Below, in pieces: positions 33,459-35,895 of a stretch of 35,895 nt of DNA. The stretch is from an uncultured Pelagibacteraceae bacterium (GTDB lineage: Bacteria; Pseudomonadota; Alphaproteobacteria; Pelagibacterales; Pelagibacteraceae), in the NCBI GenBank assembly GCA_902518165.1, contig CABYFB010000007.1, positions 1-35,895 on the forward strand, written 5' to 3'. The notes beneath the pieces were generated by a model. It saw only the letters and a list, made by a program, of their open reading frames with translations. It was not told the DNA's origin and did not search any database. A program made the position numbers and the translations under genes. How positions within the stretch are numbered: position 1 is the stretch's first letter; each line of letters starts with the position of its first letter.

Positions 33459-35078
33459 ATGTCCAGAGAAGTGATGGAATACGATGTTGTTATCGTAGGT
33501 GGCGGACCATCAGGACTTTCAACTGCAATTAAATTAAAGCAGTTAAATCCAGATATTAATGTCTGCCTTTTAGAAAAAGCATCTGAAATAGGTGCACATA
33601 TTTTGTCAGGGAACGTGTTTGAAACACGTGCATTAGATGAACTGATACCTAATTGGAAAGAATTAAATGCTCCAATTAAAACAAAAGTTACAAAAGAAAA
33701 ATTTTTATTTTTAGGAAAACAAAAATCATTAAGTTGGCCAACATGGTTACTTCCCAAGGTTCAACAAAATCATAACAATTATATTATAAGTCTTGCAAAT
33801 CTTTGTAGATGGTTGGCAGAGCAGGCTGAGGGATTAGGAGTCGAAATATTCCCAGGATTTCCAGCAAGTGAAGTTTTATATAATGATGATGGATCAGTTA
33901 AAGGTATTGCAACCCAAGATATGGGTATCGACAAAGAGGGAAACAAAAAAGATACTTATGAGCCAGGAATGGAATTGCATGCAAAAGTTACAGTATTTGC
34001 AGAAGGATGTAGAGGTCATTTAGGAAAAGAATTAATAAAGAGGTTTGAATTGGATAAAGGTAAAAATCCTCAACAATATGGAATTGGTTTTAAAGAAATT
34101 TGGGAGATAGATGAAAAAAATCATACAGAAGGTTTAGTAATGCATACTGCTGGATGGCCTTTAGACAATAACACCTACGGTGGAAGTTTTATGTATCATG
34201 CAGAAAATAAACAAGTTTTTCTTGGTTACGTAATTGGATTAGATTACCAAAATCCTCATCTCTCACCTTTCGATGAATTCCAAAGATTTAAAACTCATCC
34301 GGATATAAAAAAAATAATTGAAGGTGGAAAAAGAATTTCTTATGGCGCAAGAGCTTTAATTGAGGGTGGCATACAGAGTTTACCTCAGATGTTTATGCCA
34401 GGTGCTTTGTTAGTTGGATGTGATGCAGGAACATTAAATATGCCTAAAATAAAAGGGTCTCATACTGCAATGAAGAGTGGGATGATCGCTGCTGAAACAA
34501 TTTATGAGCATCTTACAAAAAATTTAAATTTATCTACATATGAACAAAAATTTAAAGAAAGTTGGGTTTACAAAGAATTACATGAGGCAAGAAATGTAAA
34601 ACCAAGTTTCTCTTGGGGATTAATTTTGGGTATATTATTTACCGGAATTGACCAGATTTTATTTAGAGGAAAGCTTCCTTTCACATTAAAGCATAAACAT
34701 GCTGATCATGAAGCTTTAAAACCAGCAGATAAAATGCCAAAAATTGATTATCCTAAGCCTGATAACATTATTACTTTTGATAAAACAAGTTCGGTTTATC
34801 TAACTGGTACAATTCATGATGATAATCAACCAGTCCACTTAAAACTTAAAGATCCAGATTTGCCTATAAAATATACTTTAGAACAATTTGATGAGCCTGC
34901 ACAAAGATATTGTCCAGCAGGAGTTTATGAAGTTCAAGAAGTAAATTCTGTTCAAAAATTTGTAATAAATGCACAGAACTGCATACACTGTAAAACATGT
35001 GATATTAAAGAGCCATCTCAAAATATTACTTGGGTCACTCCAGAAGGTGGGGGTGGACCTAAATATGGAAATATGTAG
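33459..35078 (+). CDS. Electron transfer flavoprotein-ubiquinone oxidoreductase
   Basis: This 539-residue protein oxidises ETF and reduces ubiquinone at the inner membrane. The N-terminal FAD site reads VVIVGGGPSGLSTAI. The C-terminal 4Fe-4S region has CPAGVYEV followed by NCIHCKTCDIKEP, supplying the four cluster cysteines. GIKEIWE-like GIGFKEIWEI and GCDAGTLNMPKIKGSHTAMKS are typical of the family. Membrane association is monotopic in known homologues. The stop at 35078 directly abuts the stop of the convergent DUF2237 gene. No lipoprotein or signal sequence is seen. Confidence 0.97.
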   Translation: MSREVMEYDVVIVGGGPSGLSTAIKLKQLNPDINVCLLEKASEIGAHILSGNVFETRALDELIPNWKELNAPIKTKVTKEKFLFLGKQKSLSWPTWLLPKVQQNHNNYIISLANLCRWLAEQAEGLGVEIFPGFPASEVLYNDDGSVKGIATQDMGIDKEGNKKDTYEPGMELHAKVTVFAEGCRGHLGKELIKRFELDKGKNPQQYGIGFKEIWEIDEKNHTEGLVMHTAGWPLDNNTYGGSFMYHAENKQVFLGYVIGLDYQNPHLSPFDEFQRFKTHPDIKKIIEGGKRISYGARALIEGGIQSLPQMFMPGALLVGCDAGTLNMPKIKGSHTAMKSGMIAAETIYEHLTKNLNLSTYEQKFKESWVYKELHEARNVKPSFSWGLILGILFTGIDQILFRGKLPFTLKHKHADHEALKPADKMPKIDYPKPDNIITFDKTSSVYLTGTIHDDNQPVHLKLKDPDLPIKYTLEQFDEPAQRYCPAGVYEVQEVNSVQKFVINAQNCIHCKTCDIKEPSQNITWVTPEGGGGPKYGNM

Positions 35079-35453
35079 TTAGGATAAATCAATTGCAAAC
35101 TTTTTTAAAGTTTCAATTGGAATAAGTTTCAAAGTGTTTTTATGAGTTTTCTTTAAATAAATTGGACATCCTTTTCCCGCTTCTAAAGCTCGAGCATACC
35201 AACCTGCACACACACACCAACTATCACCATCTTTCAAACCTGGAAAACCAAACTCAGGATGAGGTGTAATTAAATCATTGCCTGCTTCTTTACACCATTC
35301 TAAAAATTCAGTATTTACTTTTGCACATACAGTATGAATACCATGGTCATTTTCATCTGTATTGCAACATCCGTCTCTATACCATCCTGTTAAAGGATCA
35401 TTTGAACATAACTCCAAGTCTTCGTCTAAAACGTTTTTTTGTTTATCAGCCAT
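35079..35453 (-). CDS. DUF2237 family protein
   Basis: This 124-residue protein has the Cys-rich DUF2237 pattern: NVLDEDLELCSNDPLTGWYR, then DGCCNT, HTVCAKVNTEFLEWCK, and DSWCVCAGWYARALEAGK. The invariant cysteines are probably structural or metal-binding. Its function is unknown. It follows the oxygenase-like gene on the minus strand with an 8-base overlap (35446-35453) and converges on ETF-QO with no spacer. Confidence 0.93.
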   Translation of the reverse strand: MADKQKNVLDEDLELCSNDPLTGWYRDGCCNTDENDHGIHTVCAKVNTEFLEWCKEAGNDLITPHPEFGFPGLKDGDSWCVCAGWYARALEAGKGCPIYLKKTHKNTLKLIPIETLKKFAIDLS

Positions 35454-35895
35454 GAAACAATCTTGTTAATTTTTTATCAATATCTATGTTAAAAGAAAAT
35501 GATCTTCTTTCACCATCAGATTTAAATGGATATGCAGTATGCATTAAATTATTTGGGAATAAGATAAGATCACCAACTCTTGGTTTATGATTAAATATAG
35601 AATTATTTAAAAAAGATTTAGAACCATAAATAAAATCAATTGTTCCGTTAGTTTTGATTTTTTTATGTCCCTTTGTTAAATTGTTTGGAATTTTTAAATA
35701 ACCAACTCCAGAAACATTACCATCATGAAAATGTACAGGGTTATAATCATTTTTAAATTGTCTTACGACCCATAAATTCTTAATTTTAATATTTTTTGAC
35801 TTCTTATTAAGATTTTTTTTTAAATATTGATTTACGCTTTTAGAAATAAAACTTTTTAAATTTTTTTTAATAAATTTATTTTTTAATTCGATTTC
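35446..35895 (-). CDS. Putative 2OG-Fe(II) oxygenase-like protein, 5' end outside the window
   Basis: An open minus-strand frame of 149 codons runs from the right edge to TGA (complement of 35446-35448). The end of the product resembles small 2-oxoglutarate/Fe(II) oxygenases of the type found in marine phages and bacteria. It has the segment NPVHFHDGNVSGVGYL (HFHD as the H-x-D-like metal motif), then KPRVGDLILFPNNLMHTAYP, where MHTAYP carries the distal His, and GERRSFSFNID with the Arg that would hold 2OG. The substrate is unknown. It overlaps the DUF2237 start by 8 bases, indicating coupled translation. The N-terminus is not in the window. Confidence 0.65.
   Translation of the reverse strand, partial: EIELKNKFIKKNLKSFISKSVNQYLKKNLNKKSKNIKIKNLWVVRQFKNDYNPVHFHDGNVSGVGYLKIPNNLTKGHKKIKTNGTIDFIYGSKSFLNNSIFNHKPRVGDLILFPNNLMHTAYPFKSDGERRSFSFNIDIDKKLTRLFHG

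Noticed and set aside
1..35895. Mobile elements, CRISPR arrays, tRNA or rRNA genes, riboswitches
   Set aside because: No transposase, integrase, spaced direct-repeat array or recognisable RNA-gene structure was seen on either strand. Small riboswitches such as SAM-V cannot be fully excluded without a covariance search.

Overview
The window is a dense, very AT-rich bacterial segment. It has about 40 genes, almost no intergenic space (no gap above 150 bases) and many stop/start overlaps. Heterotetrameric sarcosine oxidase, a dimethylglycine-dehydrogenase-like enzyme, a DmdA-like aminomethyltransferase and ETF/ETF-QO, together with the extreme compaction, point to a streamlined marine alphaproteobacterium, most likely SAR11 (Pelagibacterales) or a close ecological equivalent. 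This assignment is inferred from gene content and base composition; no rRNA gene is present to confirm it. I see no tRNA, rRNA, CRISPR array, insertion sequence or prophage.

Layout. (1) 1-2277 (+): the 3' end of a GH63/MGH-type glycoside hydrolase, an iron-type alcohol dehydrogenase and a class I glutamine amidotransferase. (2) 2274-3953 (-): formate-tetrahydrofolate ligase. (3) 4075-9172 (+): complete soxBDAG sarcosine oxidase. (4) 11717-9176 (-): a GNAT acetyltransferase, an unknown 146-residue protein and a BT1/folate-biopterin-type transporter. (5) 11754-12377 (+): an SRAP protein. (6) 13921-12380 (-): purE-purK. (7) 14026-17423 (+): an M19-dipeptidase-like protein, an unrecognised 550-residue protein, a DUF3726-like protein and a 55-residue two-CxxC protein. 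(8) 20188-17420 (-): an MTHFR-like protein, a DmdA-like GcvT-family enzyme, a possible 32-residue membrane peptide and a YIP1-like membrane protein. (9) 20293-35078 (+): an uninterrupted 17-gene run: egtB, egtD, a methyltransferase, a Rieske oxygenase, an APS-kinase-like protein, a nucleotidyltransferase, a crotonase-like protein, a SELENBP1/methanethiol-oxidase homologue, a ferredoxin, two CoA-binding proteins, a secreted protein, a small membrane protein, a DMGDH-like enzyme, etfB, etfA and ETF-QO. (10) 35895-35079 (-): a 2OG-Fe(II)-oxygenase-like gene (5' end outside the window) and a DUF2237 protein.

How it fits together. The dominant theme is methyl-group (C1) catabolism through tetrahydrofolate (THF). 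The DMGDH-like enzyme and sarcosine oxidase would strip methyl groups from dimethylglycine and sarcosine onto THF. Electrons from the former would pass through ETF and ETF-QO to the quinone pool. The DmdA-like protein plus the MTHFR-like protein look like a further THF-linked demethylation branch. Fhs connects formate with 10-formyl-THF. A folate-type transporter lies beside soxBDAG. The methanethiol-oxidase homologue adds methylated-sulfur metabolism, and egtB/egtD make the betaine thiol ergothioneine or its intermediates. The Rieske oxygenase has a Glu at the bridging position, as reported for the carnitine monooxygenase CntA, so it may act on a quaternary amine.

The least explained parts, and the best candidates for something undescribed, are the four-gene module at 14026-17423, the orphan DmdA-like/MTHFR-like pair at 18112-20188, and the kinase, nucleotidyltransferase and crotonase-like block at 24305-25860. 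Three perfect inverted repeats lie within one base of a start codon and may be regulatory.
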